From NCBI GenBank assembly GCA_934717855.1, contig CAKUZI010000004.1, positions 1 to 64,000 of the forward strand: 64,000 nucleotides of DNA, in the 5' to 3' direction. This stretch comes from an uncultured Candidatus Melainabacteria bacterium (GTDB taxonomy: Bacteria; Cyanobacteriota; Vampirovibrionia; Gastranaerophilales; Gastranaerophilaceae). A model generated the notes under the pieces. It did not search any database, was not told where the DNA came from, and was given only the letters and a program-made list of their open reading frames with translations. A program made the position numbers and the translations under genes. How positions within the stretch are numbered: the first letter of the stretch is position 1; each line of letters starts with the position of its first letter. Positions 23,892-32,534 of this stretch are shown here, one piece after another.

Positions 23892-26795
23892 ATGGGAACA
23901 GAACAAGAAACACTAATTTATATTGAAGACAAAGACAAATTGGACGCAAGCGTGACTGCTAATGCGTTTGCACATAAAGATGTTAAGAATAGGGTGTATA
24001 TAAACACTCTTGGTGCAGAATTAGCTTTAAAATATTTAGCTTCAGAAGATATAGATGTTTCCAATATTCACAATATCCATTCAATCAAAAAAATTCTTGA
24101 AGAGTTGGATATTTCAGATATTATGCTTCCAAATATTCATATTGATGTGAGAGTTGTTTTTGATGAAAACGCGATTTTTATTCCAAAAGCTCATTTTGAA
24201 TACAATCTTGTTCCTGATATTTATCTTGTTTTTCATCTTGCAAAAGATTTGTCACATGTAAAATTCCTTGGTTTTTTTGACCCTAAATTAATTAATAAAA
24301 ATAACGCAAATGACCAATATTATTTTATTGAAAAAGAAAAATTGAGTTCTGCCAAGGATTTGAAAAAATATATAGAAGAACATAACGGCAGTACAAACGA
24401 AAATCTTGCAGATGAAGATGTTTCAAATTCTGAAAGAATTATTATGGCAATGTCTGACAATGATATTTCTGAAGAAGACAAAAAATATTTAATTAATCAA
24501 CTTACAAAAAGTGCAGATTTAAGGGATAAATTTATTGAGTATGAAAACTTTGAAACTCTTTCATACAAGGCAATGACAAGCTCTGAAATTAAAAAGCCGG
24601 AAGTAAAAAGTCCTGTTGAAAAAGTAAATTCGGATGCAATTGTTGATTCTACAGTTGAAGAAATTCCAGAAGATGTTACAGAAAATCTTGAAATTGGAAA
24701 TGTAGAACTTGAGCAACTTGAACCTATAGAAGACATTTCTCTTGACGAATTTGCGGAGACTGAAAACTCCAAAGAAGAGGTTAGCAGTGTGAATAATGAT
24801 GAAACTTCATCAAGCGCTCTTGCTGATATTGCCGGAGCTACTATTGCCGGGGCTGTAGCAGGTACTGTTGCTGGGGCTGGTGCGATGGCTGTTGGAGAAG
24901 TTGCCGGAGCTGTTTCCGCTGTTTCTGGAGTTGAAGCAGTAACAGAAGCGGGTATTGATTTAGCCTCTGCTGGGCTTGATGTTGCTAAAAATTTAGTAAC
25001 TGGTGCAAGTGAAGAAACAATTTCTTTCGATAATGTTGATTTGCCTGCAGTGGAAGATGTTGCGCAACCTGTTGAAAACACAGAACTTGAAACAATTTCT
25101 CTTGATAATGTGGAACTTCCTGTTGATGAAAGTCAGGCTGATTTTCTAAATTCTGCAGAAGAAACCATTTCTTTTGACAATGTTGAAGATCTTAATAAAC
25201 CGGAAATGGATACTGTTGCAGAGCCTTTAGATTTTGAGAATGACAAAATTTCGCTGGATGATGTTGATACTTCAGTTATTGAACCATTAAGTGAAGACAT
25301 TAATCTCAATGAAAATAATATGATGTCATTTGACGATGTCGATGTGAATAATTTGGATACAACAAGTGTTCAACCGGCGGAAACAGCGGATGCAGATTCG
25401 TTATCTTTGGAAAATATTGATTCAATTGATTTGCCAGAAGACGAAAACCTGACTCTTGACAGTATTGACGATACAATTAGTCTTGAAGAGGATAATTTGA
25501 ATGAGGCTGTGGAAGAGCCACAAGCTAAAGTTGAACAAACTGTTGAAGAAAATATTGAACCAGAAATTGTTGAAGATGAAACAGACGGTTTTGGAACAAA
25601 TCTTTTAGAAAATTTGAATTCTGAAAATTTGGACAATGTTTCTATTGAAGATTTGGATTTAGGTGATGAAAATGCTTCGAATTCTGATATTGAAGATATT
25701 TCTTCTTCAGAGTTGCTTTCTCAAATCGATGATGTTTTAAATTCTTCGGCACTTGCGGAAACTCCAGTTTCTAGTGCTGAAAATATTCCGTCATCTCTTG
25801 ACGAAATTCCTGAAATTTCAGATTTTGGTTCAACTAAAGAGCAAGAAGTTAATAATAGCATCGACGAACTTTTAGATGGAAATAACGTAGAAGGCAGTGC
25901 TGATAGTAACAATGGTGAAACTAATTCTGCAATTGCCGGTGATTTAGATGAGCTATTAGGAGATGTTGATGCTGATTCTGCTGAAAATTATCAAGAAGCA
26001 GAAACAGAAGACAATGAAGCTAATCAAGGAGAGGATAAGAGTATTGATGTTCTTTTCAATGATACTGATCCTGTTAGTGATGCAGAACTTGATAATTTAG
26101 AAAGTCTGCCAAGTCAAAATATTCCTGGTGGTGCATTGATTAAGGAAAAACCTAAAGCAGGAAAAAATAAAATTTTAGTTACAGCGACTTTGGTTACTGT
26201 TTTGGCAGCCGCTTCTGCTATTACGTTCTTAAAGCCAAAACAGGATAATGCGGCAGATATTTTAGATCCTGTTGTTCCAAAAACTTCTCCGGCACCGGAA
26301 AGCGTAACATCTGATAATAATGATTCTGAAAATATTTTGGCAACAAATGCTCCGGATATTAAGAAAGATGCAATGGCAACTGTTCAAAAAGCTCCACAAA
26401 ATAAAGAGTTAAAAAATACTCCAATAAAACCAAAGCAGGGGGCAAAAGAATCTTATATGGAAGTAAGTAAACTTGTTTGGGATGTACCTGATTCTTTATC
26501 TTACAGTCCAAAAATGCAAAATTATTTACGAACAACAGGAAAAAGTATAAAATTGTCACTTTCTGCAGATTTACTTCTTGCAGATGAGTACGCTTACACA
26601 AATCAAGTTAAGGTAAGTTTGAAATTGGGTAGAGACGGCGCAATTCAAGACTCTAGAATAGTTTCAAGCAGTGGCTCAAATCAAATTGATAAAATTGTGT
26701 TACAATCTGTTAAAGAAACGTTAAGCGTCGTAAAACCGCCTAGTGACGAGATTAAGAGCCCAGATTTTAATTTAGCTCTTATCATATACTTTTAA
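23892..26795 (+). CDS. Large acidic DUF1822-like protein with internal repeats, one TM helix and a TonB-type C-terminus
   Basis: The 967-residue protein has an N-terminal domain (about 15-160; KNRVYINTLGAELALKYLAS, DVRVVFDENAIFIPKAHF, VKFLGFFDPKL) that reads like cyanobacterial DUF1822. A very acidic region (about 230-750) follows, with eight or so degenerate repeats of the type ISFDNVDLP / ISLDNVELP / MSFDDVDV / LSLENIDSIDLP and an alanine/glycine-rich amphipathic block (about 315-360). Then come one membrane helix (ILVTATLVTVLAAASAITFL, about 760-779) and a periplasmic TonB-like C-terminal domain (VSLKLGRDGAIQDSRIVSSS). In cyanobacteria DUF1822 genes often sit next to sigma factors, as here. 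It may couple an envelope signal to the downstream regulator. SD GAGGAG precedes the ATG. Confidence 0.7.
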   Translation: MGTEQETLIYIEDKDKLDASVTANAFAHKDVKNRVYINTLGAELALKYLASEDIDVSNIHNIHSIKKILEELDISDIMLPNIHIDVRVVFDENAIFIPKAHFEYNLVPDIYLVFHLAKDLSHVKFLGFFDPKLINKNNANDQYYFIEKEKLSSAKDLKKYIEEHNGSTNENLADEDVSNSERIIMAMSDNDISEEDKKYLINQLTKSADLRDKFIEYENFETLSYKAMTSSEIKKPEVKSPVEKVNSDAIVDSTVEEIPEDVTENLEIGNVELEQLEPIEDISLDEFAETENSKEEVSSVNNDETSSSALADIAGATIAGAVAGTVAGAGAMAVGEVAGAVSAVSGVEAVTEAGIDLASAGLDVAKNLVTGASEETISFDNVDLPAVEDVAQPVENTELETISLDNVELPVDESQADFLNSAEETISFDNVEDLNKPEMDTVAEPLDFENDKISLDDVDTSVIEPLSEDINLNENNMMSFDDVDVNNLDTTSVQPAETADADSLSLENIDSIDLPEDENLTLDSIDDTISLEEDNLNEAVEEPQAKVEQTVEENIEPEIVEDETDGFGTNLLENLNSENLDNVSIEDLDLGDENASNSDIEDISSSELLSQIDDVLNSSALAETPVSSAENIPSSLDEIPEISDFGSTKEQEVNNSIDELLDGNNVEGSADSNNGETNSAIAGDLDELLGDVDADSAENYQEAETEDNEANQGEDKSIDVLFNDTDPVSDAELDNLESLPSQNIPGGALIKEKPKAGKNKILVTATLVTVLAAASAITFLKPKQDNAADILDPVVPKTSPAPESVTSDNNDSENILATNAPDIKKDAMATVQKAPQNKELKNTPIKPKQGAKESYMEVSKLVWDVPDSLSYSPKMQNYLRTTGKSIKLSLSADLLLADEYAYTNQVKVSLKLGRDGAIQDSRIVSSSGSNQIDKIVLQSVKETLSVVKPPSDEIKSPDFNLALIIYF

Positions 26796-26801
26796 TTATG
26801 C

Positions 26802-26807
26802 TATAAT
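26802..26807 (+). promoter_or_regulatory. Extended -10 promoter before the sigma-like gene
   Basis: TGCTATAAT (TG-n-TATAAT) lies 26 nt before the GTG at 26833, with AAGGA in between as SD. This gives the downstream pair its own promoter in addition to read-through. Confidence 0.55.
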
Positions 26808-26832
26808 GTTATAGGAACAAGGAAACTATAAC

Positions 26833-27402
26833 GTGGAATTAGCACAAGATAAAATAGATTTAATAGAAAAAGTAATAAAAAATAACAGAAAATTTGCGAA
26901 TAATGAAGATTTGTATGACGATTTTTTTAATGAGACTTGCAAAAGGTCATTGTTGATTGTGAAAACCGTTACTTCGGATGATACGTTAGAAGCTTATTTG
27001 AGGAAGATTGCGACTACATCTATTTTGAATGTATTGAAAAATGAAGGCAGATTAAGACGAACAAAATCCGGCTATATGTCAACGCATGTACAACCGCTTG
27101 AAACGGTTGAAAGTTCAGGCTTGCCTGATTATTCCCAAATTAAAATTTCTTATGAGCCGATTGCAATTCAAGATACGCCGGAAGATGTTGCAGTGAAAAA
27201 AGAAATTCTTCAAATAATTGTAGATTCTGTTTTTGAAGTAGATGAGCAAGAACCTGAAAAACAATATGCAAAACTTTATGATTTGAGGTACGAAAAAGGT
27301 ATGACTCAAAAAGAAATTGCAGAAGAGTTGTCTATTTCTCAATCAGAAGTTTCTAAAAGATTATTTAAGTTGATGGAGAAAGTAAAACAAACTTTCAACT
27401 AG
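26833..27402 (+). CDS. Sigma-70-like regulator (region 4 HTH)
   Basis: The 189-residue protein starts at GTG. Residues 5-75 resemble a shortened sigma region 2 (NEDLYDDFFNETCKRSL, YLRKIATTSILNVLKNEGRLRR), and the C-terminus (about 140-187) is a clear sigma region 4 HTH (YDLRYEKGMTQKEIAEELSI, SQSEVSKRLFKLMEKV). It would direct RNA polymerase or act as a sigma-like DNA-binding protein. It lies 37 nt after the DUF1822-like gene and 12 nt before the zinc-ribbon ATPase gene, so all three probably form one module. Confidence 0.78.
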   Translation: MELAQDKIDLIEKVIKNNRKFANNEDLYDDFFNETCKRSLLIVKTVTSDDTLEAYLRKIATTSILNVLKNEGRLRRTKSGYMSTHVQPLETVESSGLPDYSQIKISYEPIAIQDTPEDVAVKKEILQIIVDSVFEVDEQEPEKQYAKLYDLRYEKGMTQKEIAEELSISQSEVSKRLFKLMEKVKQTFN

Positions 27403-27414
27403 GATTTTTATAAA

Positions 27415-30366
27415 ATGAAGTGTCCGGTATGCAAAAAAACAATCCCTGATAATACTTTAAAATGCCCTTATTGTAAGGCACGCACCGGATTAGTATGTAA
27501 AAATTGCAATACAGTTAATTCTATTTTTGATTTTAAATGTAAAAATTGTGGAACAGAAATTTTAAAACTCTGTCCAAATTGTAATAGTGTAAATTTCCCG
27601 AACGCGACAAGGTGCAGGAAATGTGGTTTCTTACTAAAAAAACAAAAAATTCAAGAAAATAATATAAAACTTGAAAATCCATCTAACTTAGTTTCTCAAA
27701 AAAGTGCAAAAAATATTCTTGTTAGAGGAATTAATTCTCGTGATAAAAAAATATTTTCTCTAAGCGGGGAAAAAGGAGTTGGTAAAACAGTCGTTTTAAA
27801 AGCGATTATGAATGATTGCAAAAATTATTCTTGGTTGTGTGGAAAATGTACGCCAATCACACAAATTACCCCAGGTGGGTTAATTCAAGATATGTTGTTA
27901 AACATATTCAATTTGCCAAATTTTTGTCTTTATAATTCACAATTCAAAAAGGATTCATCTCGCTTTTTTAAAAACGAATTTCCGGAACTTAGTGGCAGAG
28001 AAATTTCTGATTTAATAAACTTTTTATATCCGAATAAAGATGGCACTTTTGAAGATATTGTCGCAAATAAAAATAATACATTTGAGTTTTTGAACAAAAT
28101 TTTTGACAAAATAACAATTGCAGGAAAATTTGTTATTGTTGTTGATAATTTTGATTTTATTGATGGTTTTTCTTATGAATTTTTAAGCAAGCTTTTAAGG
28201 AAAGAAAATATTTGGAGCAAGCTTAAATTTTTAATGTTATATAATGAGCCAAAACCTGCTAAAGGATATTTTTATTTCCCAGACAACAACGATGAAAGAG
28301 TGTATTTAGATGTTGGAATTGCGCCTTTAGAATATGGGCAAATCAGAATGTTACTTGAACATAAAACATCTAAAATAGATGGTTTTCCTCAGCTTAATCA
28401 ATATGAATTGCAAGAAATATATAATATCAGTAAAGGAAATCCATCATACATAAACCACGCACTTGATTTTTGTTTTGATTGTCAGCTTTCAGGTAATGAT
28501 TTTCAACTTGCAACGACATTTACAGCCCTTTTAGAATTTAGACTTGGGTTGTTAGCGCATATTAATCCGATTGCATACGATATTTTGCTAGGTTCTGCAA
28601 TAATTGGCGATAAAATTAACATGAATTTAGTCAAAGAAATTTTTGAAGTCGATGACAAAACTTTCTTAGATATAATGATTTATCTCAAAAAAATGGATTA
28701 CATCACGCCTGTAAACGATATTTACTGTGAATTTAGTTCGTTATTGTTATGGGAAACAATTCTAAAAACTGCCAAAAACGATGTAAATTATAGCGATATT
28801 AATAAAAAAATCTTTAAACATTTAACCAGTTTTAATCTAAATTCTCACGCAATTTTAGGAATTATTGCACAAAACTTAAAACAGCCTCAACTTTCACTTG
28901 AAATTTGGACAAAAAACACGCGGTTAGCTTCTTATGTTGGAGATTTAAACCTATACGCGATATCTCAAAAACAATCATTAGCTTTGATTAATGAATTTGA
29001 TGAAACTCAAACTTTGAAAATAAGATACAATATTTCAGAACGTCTTGGCAAGCTTCTTGCAAATTCAAATCCTACGGAAGCAATAGAATATCTTCCGGAT
29101 GCAATTTCTAACGCTCAAGCGGTTGGTGATAGCCCAAAAGAAGTTGAATTACTTGCGTATTTGGCGTCATGTTGCCGAAAAACAGGAAACTACTTTGGAG
29201 AAGTTGAATGTGTTGATACTGTTTTGAAAAAAGTTCGACCGGAAAACAAACTTGAAATTGCGTTATTAAAAACAACAAAATTAAATGCGTTGTTAAACAT
29301 AGGAAACTGCGGTCAAATCATTAATATGGTTGATACAGAAATAATGCCGGTTTTAGATGCTTATTTTGGAAAGAAACCTAGTTTGAAAGACAAAAACTTT
29401 GGATTTTTGTATGAAACTTGGTTAAAAACATATTTAGTTCTTGCAAATGCTCTTGTAATGCAAGGAAATGACAGGTCTTTTGAAATTTTAACGATACTTT
29501 TCGACATAATTGAAAGAAATCAAATTCAGGATGATTTGTTTATTTGCAAATGTAAAATAACTTTAGCATTCGCAAATATGATGAAAGGCAATTTCAAGGC
29601 TTCCGAACAAATGCTTGAAGATGTTTTAAAAGCATATCGCGGTAATACAATGGATAATGAAACGATATTGCGTTGGAATTTTATAAATATCGTAAACAAT
29701 TTCTTTAAAAAGAAATATGACGGAATTCAGGAAGATTTATTCCAAATTGTAACGTTTGCAAATAATAACGGCGATAATTTTACAAAAAATATCCTTAAAA
29801 CATTGTTGGGGAAAGTGTTTAAGGATAATGAAAACACAAAACAAGCTATAGAAATTTATAACGACCAAATTGCATATTTTGCAAAAGAAAAAATGGCTGT
29901 AGGCGCACTTTTAACTTGGTTCTTGATTGCAGATGCTACGCTTAACACTGAAGGGCCTCAAAGTGCAATGGAAATTGCAGAACAGGCTCTTGAAGTTGCT
30001 CAAAACCCAAAAATTAATAGCTATTTCTTTGTAGTTTTATTAAAAATGGTAATTGCGAAATGTGCAATAACAACCGCAGATTTTGGCACTGCCAAAATGC
30101 ATCTTGAAAATGCAATTTCGATTGCAAAAAAATTCAATATGAACGATTTGTTGTCGCGACTTTATATTCTTTACGGCAAATATTTCCAAGAACTCGGACT
30201 TGTAAAATCGGAAGAACAAACAGAATATCTTCAAACGGCTGAAAAAATGTATAAACTTTCAGAAGAATTAGTTGCAAAAACAAATAATACGTATGTTTTG
30301 AAAGAATTAAAACAGTCTAGCAAAACTCTCGCAACATTTTGTGTGATGAATAATATTAAGATATAA
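27415..30366 (+). CDS. Zinc-ribbon / AAA ATPase / TPR regulatory protein
   Basis: The 983-residue protein begins with three to four CxxC zinc-ribbon pairs (CPVCKK, CPYCKA, CKNCNT, CKNCGT, CPNCNS, CRKCGF; residues 3-73). Then follow a STAND/AAA-like ATPase with Walker A SGEKGVGKT (about 120-128) and Walker B FVIVVDNFDFIDG (about 239-251), a winged-helix-like linker, and about 550 residues of helical TPR-like repeats. The layout matches signal-sensing NTPases of the MalT/adenylate-cyclase-associated type, but no output domain is visible. Its role may be to sense or scaffold for the neighbouring sigma-like factor. The start ATG is 12 nt after the sigma gene. Confidence 0.72.
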   Translation: MKCPVCKKTIPDNTLKCPYCKARTGLVCKNCNTVNSIFDFKCKNCGTEILKLCPNCNSVNFPNATRCRKCGFLLKKQKIQENNIKLENPSNLVSQKSAKNILVRGINSRDKKIFSLSGEKGVGKTVVLKAIMNDCKNYSWLCGKCTPITQITPGGLIQDMLLNIFNLPNFCLYNSQFKKDSSRFFKNEFPELSGREISDLINFLYPNKDGTFEDIVANKNNTFEFLNKIFDKITIAGKFVIVVDNFDFIDGFSYEFLSKLLRKENIWSKLKFLMLYNEPKPAKGYFYFPDNNDERVYLDVGIAPLEYGQIRMLLEHKTSKIDGFPQLNQYELQEIYNISKGNPSYINHALDFCFDCQLSGNDFQLATTFTALLEFRLGLLAHINPIAYDILLGSAIIGDKINMNLVKEIFEVDDKTFLDIMIYLKKMDYITPVNDIYCEFSSLLLWETILKTAKNDVNYSDINKKIFKHLTSFNLNSHAILGIIAQNLKQPQLSLEIWTKNTRLASYVGDLNLYAISQKQSLALINEFDETQTLKIRYNISERLGKLLANSNPTEAIEYLPDAISNAQAVGDSPKEVELLAYLASCCRKTGNYFGEVECVDTVLKKVRPENKLEIALLKTTKLNALLNIGNCGQIINMVDTEIMPVLDAYFGKKPSLKDKNFGFLYETWLKTYLVLANALVMQGNDRSFEILTILFDIIERNQIQDDLFICKCKITLAFANMMKGNFKASEQMLEDVLKAYRGNTMDNETILRWNFINIVNNFFKKKYDGIQEDLFQIVTFANNNGDNFTKNILKTLLGKVFKDNENTKQAIEIYNDQIAYFAKEKMAVGALLTWFLIADATLNTEGPQSAMEIAEQALEVAQNPKINSYFFVVLLKMVIAKCAITTADFGTAKMHLENAISIAKKFNMNDLLSRLYILYGKYFQELGLVKSEEQTEYLQTAEKMYKLSEELVAKTNNTYVLKELKQSSKTLATFCVMNNIKI

Positions 30367-30436
30367 TTTGTTTTCTGTAATAGCAAAATATTTAATAAGT
30401 TTTGTTGCCAATTAAGGTAACAATAATTTTAATCAC

Positions 30437-30479
30437 TTGACAAAAAAATCTTTTTCGTATAAAGTTAGTCTAAACTAAC
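30437..30479 (+). promoter_or_regulatory. Promoter with DtxR-like palindrome, possible sRNA start
   Basis: TTGACA (30437-30442) is followed by TATAAA (15-nt spacer) or TAAAGT (17-nt spacer). A perfect palindrome GTTAGTCTAAACTAAC (30464-30479) covers the start point. It contains TTAG-N6-CTAA, the half-pattern of DtxR/IdeR boxes. The transcript would run only about 80 nt to the hairpin at 30526-30549, pointing against the end of the ferritin gene. Confidence 0.35.
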
Positions 30480-30525
30480 AATCATCTAAATATATTTTTA
30501 TTTTCTACAAACCTTCTTATACAAA

Positions 30526-30549
30526 AACCTCTGCATATTTGCAGAGGTT
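30526..30549 (-). terminator. Terminator of the ferritin gene
   Basis: A 10-bp stem AACCTCTGCA/TGCAGAGGTT with a 4-nt loop is followed on the minus strand by TTTTTG. On the plus strand the T-run is weaker, but the hairpin could also stop rightward transcripts. Confidence 0.8.
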
Positions 30550-30576
30550 CTATTTTGACTTTTAATAAATTAATTA

Positions 30577-31086
30577 TTAACCGATTACCGGAGCTACAAA
30601 TGTTCTTGTTGCAAGATCTTTATCCAACATTAACAAGGCTTTTTTGTCATCGCCGATAAGTCTTAATGTTGCTAAAACATTCCCAACATTGTCTTCTTCT
30701 TCAACTTGTTCTTTCAAATACCAGTTTAAGAAAGACATTGCCGCACGATCTTTTGTTTCTTCTGCAACATCCATCAATTTGTTAATTAAAGATGTAACAA
30801 GTTCTTCGTGAGTTAAAATATGTTCAAAAACTTCTAATGGAGAAGCCCAATCGATTTCAGGTTTTTCAATTGTATCAAGTTCAACTTTTCCGCCACGTTG
30901 GTTTAAGTAATTAAACATTCCCATAGCGTGTGCGTGTTCTTCTTGAATTTGTACTGTCATCCAGTTTACAAATCCTTTAAGGTTTAATCTTTCAAAATAT
31001 GCTTGCATTGAAAGATACAAGTATTCGGAATACAATTCTCTGTTAATTTGATAATTAAAAGCTTTTTCTAATTTTTCATTAATCAT
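30577..31086 (-). CDS. ftn: Ferritin (Ftn-type, non-haem)
   Basis: The 169-residue protein has the ferritin ferroxidase residues spread on four helices: E17 (NRELYSEYLYLS), E50/H53 (QIQEEHAHAMGMFNYLN), E94 and Q127-type positions (SFLNWYLKEQVEEEDNV). It stores iron as a 24-mer in the cytoplasm. Length and motifs match bacterial ferritin rather than bacterioferritin (no haem Met52 equivalent is evident). SD GGAG precedes the ATG. A ferritin-like diiron candidate lies 1.5 kb downstream on the other strand. Confidence 0.93.
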   Translation of the reverse strand: MINEKLEKAFNYQINRELYSEYLYLSMQAYFERLNLKGFVNWMTVQIQEEHAHAMGMFNYLNQRGGKVELDTIEKPEIDWASPLEVFEHILTHEELVTSLINKLMDVAEETKDRAAMSFLNWYLKEQVEEEDNVGNVLATLRLIGDDKKALLMLDKDLATRTFVAPVIG

Positions 31087-31187
31087 AATTTTTCTCCTTT
31101 TATCACTGAATTAATTTTAACACTAAAAAGATTTTTATTACCTTTTTGTGTAATGAAAAATTTCTAAGATTTTTTTATAACTTGTTT

Positions 31188-32513
31188 ATGAATTATGTTA
31201 ATAAATTGCTGAATGCATTAGGCGAAAGCTCTAAATTAAAATTTGATGAATATAGCAATTACATTGCATTCCACGGAATTGGCAACGCATATAATAAACG
31301 CTGGCTTGGAAATATTGTTCCTGCAGATTTACTAAAACTTTCACTAAAAAAATCTGTAGAAATTATAGCAACACTTTCTGAAAGCGGAATTTTTTACAAT
31401 AAATTTCCCGATAAAATCAAGACACCGAATTATGGTGACAAATGGGGCAGGTTAGCGAATTACATTGAAATTAATAATCGGGCAATCGCTGTAATGGATA
31501 ATGGTTGTACCTGCAAAGGGATTTTAAATTGTATAAAATTATTACCGGCAATTCCGCCATCTGCCAAAAGTTTTGCTAATTGTATTATTTTATCTCAAGT
31601 TTGGCAAAATATTTATGGCGACGCATACGCGAAAGGGATTTTTGAAGAAAATTCACTATACGGAATTAGGCTAAACACAAGTTATAGCGACAATATTATT
31701 GATTATTCCATTATTGATAAAATTTCCCCTGAAGAACAGTTAAAAGCATTTGTTGACTTGGCTCATTTTAGAGGAATTAAAGTTGGTTTTCGTCATGTAA
31801 TTTCTGCTGACCAAATAAAAATAGCAAAAATTAACCAAAATGATGAAGTTTTTAATTGGCACAATTCAGAACACGTAGAAATTTATATTCAAGAATGCGT
31901 AAAACTTATGAATTTAGGTTTTGAATGTATGTTTATAGATTCTGCAAAGCATATTGGTGGATATGATATGAAAAATTATACAGGAGTTGGAGCTTTGCCG
32001 GATTATCATCAAATGCAGTATATTTTGCACGAAATACGTTTTCGCTCTCACAAAACTGATATAAATTTTGTTGGAGAAAAAAGTTCCAATGACTTTGAAA
32101 GATACCGCAATATGGGTCTAAATGCCGGAACAGATTATATTACCGGAGACAATTTTTATGCTGTTCGTAACTTATCTGAAAAATTAAAATATCAGAGAGA
32201 TTACGCTCCCGGAGTAGAAGTTACAAACGACAATTATGATGGCGGATTATCTTATGAACAAAAATTAAATCGAATAAATACGGCACTTTTTGGTTACTAT
32301 CTTCCGAGTGATAAATTACCAAGTTTTATGCAAATGGACGATTTGTTTCCACTTAGGTATGACACCACAACGCACAAACTTATGATGACAAGTCCGTCAT
32401 TTTCACAAGATGGCACCGCAAAAAGCCACTATGAAAATCTATTTGCCAAAGATGATGGACGAAATTACAACCAAAAAGTTGGAGAATTATTCGCTTGGGC
32501 TGTAAATATGTAA
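31188..32513 (+). CDS. Glycoside-hydrolase-like (alpha-amylase-like barrel) protein
   Basis: The 441-residue protein (ATG at 31188; a TTG at 31146 in frame is less likely) resembles alpha-amylase-type TIM barrels. It has an LAHFRGIKVGFRHVIS strand with helix (about 197-212), a possible nucleophile strand FECMFIDSAKHIGGYDM (about 245), a possible acid/base strand INFVGEKSSNDFERYRNMG (about 300), and a TDYITGD strand. No signal peptide is seen, so a cytoplasmic glucan or glycoside role would fit. It is not a standard GH13 in the catalytic loops, and the exact family is unknown. It is followed after 21 nt by the ferritin-like gene. Confidence 0.45.
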   Translation: MNYVNKLLNALGESSKLKFDEYSNYIAFHGIGNAYNKRWLGNIVPADLLKLSLKKSVEIIATLSESGIFYNKFPDKIKTPNYGDKWGRLANYIEINNRAIAVMDNGCTCKGILNCIKLLPAIPPSAKSFANCIILSQVWQNIYGDAYAKGIFEENSLYGIRLNTSYSDNIIDYSIIDKISPEEQLKAFVDLAHFRGIKVGFRHVISADQIKIAKINQNDEVFNWHNSEHVEIYIQECVKLMNLGFECMFIDSAKHIGGYDMKNYTGVGALPDYHQMQYILHEIRFRSHKTDINFVGEKSSNDFERYRNMGLNAGTDYITGDNFYAVRNLSEKLKYQRDYAPGVEVTNDNYDGGLSYEQKLNRINTALFGYYLPSDKLPSFMQMDDLFPLRYDTTTHKLMMTSPSFSQDGTAKSHYENLFAKDDGRNYNQKVGELFAWAVNM

Positions 32514-32534
32514 TAAAAAAAGAAAGGAAATAAG

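Noticed and set aside
24497..25081. Serine/alanine-rich ORF opposite the DUF1822-like gene
   Set aside because: It is a shadow of the acidic repeat region; its composition follows from the complement of D/E codons, and it has no SD.
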